Shown here piece after piece: positions 63,088 to 64,000 of a DNA stretch of 64,000 nucleotides; the stretch's first letter is position 1; every line of letters starts with the position of its first letter. A model generated the notes under the pieces. The model did no database searches, was not told where the DNA came from, and saw only the letters and a program-made list of their open reading frames with translations. Source of the DNA: Bradyrhizobium sp. LTSP849 (GTDB lineage Bacteria > Pseudomonadota > Alphaproteobacteria > Rhizobiales > Xanthobacteraceae). Both the position numbers and the translations under genes were made by a program. Location: NCBI RefSeq assembly GCF_000938255.1, contig NZ_JYMR01000053.1:310001-374000 (forward strand). Reading direction: 5' to 3'.

Positions 63088-64000
63088 ATGACCGATGCAC
63101 CGAATGTGGAACACGCACTCGACGCCGCCCGCCGCGGCCTCCGCGTGTATCCGTTGGCAGCTAACACCGACGAACCTGCTTTTCCCGAGGCCGACACTGC
63201 GGCCACCACTGACGAAAGCCAGATACGAGAATGGTGGGCCCTCTGGCCAGACGCAAATATCGGCATCGCGACCGACAATTTGCTCGCAATTCGGATTGAT
63301 CCTCGATGCACTGACGAGGTGTTCCGCGACACGCTCGGCACACTATTCCAGCAGCATGGTGGGCGGACCGGTAGCCTCGTGCTCGTGGGAGAGCTCGTCG
63401 GCAGCTACGTCATGTTCGAGCTGCCAGCTGGCGCATTGATGCAAGGCCACTCTAACTTTCTGTCGGAGCACATGAGCATATTGTCGTCTGTCGATGATGT
63501 GCTGATCGGGCCAGGATCCACCATCAACGGTCTCGCCCCTTATCGCTTCCACAATGAGAGATCGCTATCGCCGGCGCCCCCGTGGCTGATGCAAATGTGC
63601 GGCGTCGAGCTGCCTGCAGAAAGCAAGTCAATGAACGTTGTGGCTCTGAAGAAACTCGCGCCAGTGGCACGGACATTGACCCCGATCAAAACAAAACTCG
63701 ATTGGGCGCTCGAAGCCGCGGGGCGCGGTTTCAACGTCTTTCCGATCACGCCGAACGCCAAGATGCCGCCCCTCTTCGCCGATTGGCAGAACAAAGCCAC
63801 ACAGGATCCAAAGCAAATTGATGCGTGGTGGGACGAGTGGCCGGACGCCAACATCGGCGGCGCAACAAATGACTTCGTTGTCGTCGACATCGACCCGCGC
63901 AAAGGCGGTGACCAAACCCTTGAGTTTCTGAGACTCGTTGAAGACTTCCCCGAAACTGCGACGACGAAAACTCAGGGCGGTGGCCAACATCTGCTTTACG
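63088..64000 (+). CDS. Prim-pol (bifunctional primase/polymerase) protein with two tandem modules, 3' end outside window
   Basis: The frame opens at ATG 63088 and is unbroken to the window end (304 codons seen). Module 1 (about 10-185) and module 2 (from about 205) share the same layout: AL.AA.RG..V.P, then EWW(A/D)..WPDANIG, then a DPR motif. Module 2 has the catalytic VVVDIDPRKGG (Asp267, Asp269) and TQGGGQHLLY (His301) of archaeo-eukaryotic primases. Module 1 reads LLAIRIDPR, with Arg69 for the first Asp, and Ser106 at the His position, so it is probably inactive. A helicase domain may follow downstream. Expected role: replication start of the element. Confidence 0.85.
   Translation, partial: MTDAPNVEHALDAARRGLRVYPLAANTDEPAFPEADTAATTDESQIREWWALWPDANIGIATDNLLAIRIDPRCTDEVFRDTLGTLFQQHGGRTGSLVLVGELVGSYVMFELPAGALMQGHSNFLSEHMSILSSVDDVLIGPGSTINGLAPYRFHNERSLSPAPPWLMQMCGVELPAESKSMNVVALKKLAPVARTLTPIKTKLDWALEAAGRGFNVFPITPNAKMPPLFADWQNKATQDPKQIDAWWDEWPDANIGGATNDFVVVDIDPRKGGDQTLEFLRLVEDFPETATTKTQGGGQHLLY

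Larger units (their letters stand above)
59774..64000. mobile_element. Left end of an integrated genomic island / phage-like element
   Basis: The element starts at the truncated tRNA-Pro and holds an integrase, a small AlpA-like protein, two unknown paralogues and a prim-pol replication protein, all on the plus strand with short gaps or overlaps. The intact tRNA-Pro(GGG) should stand at the far end, outside the window. The gene set suits an integrative element that can replicate (satellite, plasmid-like or prophage). Confidence 0.85.

Overview
The window reads as a stretch of alphaproteobacterial chromosome, most likely Bradyrhizobium or a close relative. The grounds are high GC with strong G/C third positions, a trigger factor-clpP-clpX-lon cluster, a glnB-glnA pair, Rhizobiales-type porins whose mature ends begin ADLPVK, a GcrA-family regulator, and many long palindromic intergenic repeats. 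This assignment is an inference from content, not a database match.

Layout. 1-2554: end of a heavy-metal RND pump followed by a His-rich CDF metal exporter. 2770-5045: a methyltransferase, a small exported protein, gene relics, tRNA-Val and a GFA-domain protein. 5128-11872, all on the minus strand: lon, clpX, clpP, tig. 12054-15289: tRNA-Leu, a copper-site-less SufI-like cupredoxin, a broken antitoxin gene and the NAD(P)HX repair enzyme. 15482-17622: nitrogen control, with a sigma-54-like promoter, glnB and glnA. 17649-28396: mostly housekeeping genes, including an AI-2E family exporter, a GGDEF protein, rplM-rpsI, an acyl-CoA enzyme, a PLP-dependent sulfhydrylase and heme A synthase.

28386-37509 is an exopolysaccharide locus: a degenerate deacetylase, a BioF2-type acyltransferase, a Wzz/ExoP-like chain-length protein with a lost P-loop, a family 4 glycosyltransferase, a polyprenyl-phosphate sugar transferase and an O-antigen ligase/polymerase-like membrane protein. 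37478-54654 is a mixed accessory zone with four regulator genes, oxidoreductases, hydrolases, a porin and a two-barrel outer membrane protein. 54895-55470 is an atypical gene that looks inserted behind a tetR gene. 55622-59520 is a compact GntR-controlled unit (MFS transporter, FAD monooxygenase, HD-domain protein) that looks catabolic.

From 59774 to the end lies the left end of an integrated element. It has a 45-nt 3' piece of tRNA-Pro(GGG) as attachment site, a tyrosine integrase, a small AlpA-like protein, two diverged tandem paralogues of unknown function, and the start of a prim-pol protein with two primase-polymerase modules, the first of which has lost key catalytic residues. The element continues beyond the window and is the most novel part of it.

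A recurring theme is enzyme folds that have lost catalytic residues (cupredoxin, deacetylase, ExoP kinase module, alpha/beta hydrolase, first prim-pol module). These are reported as separate findings.
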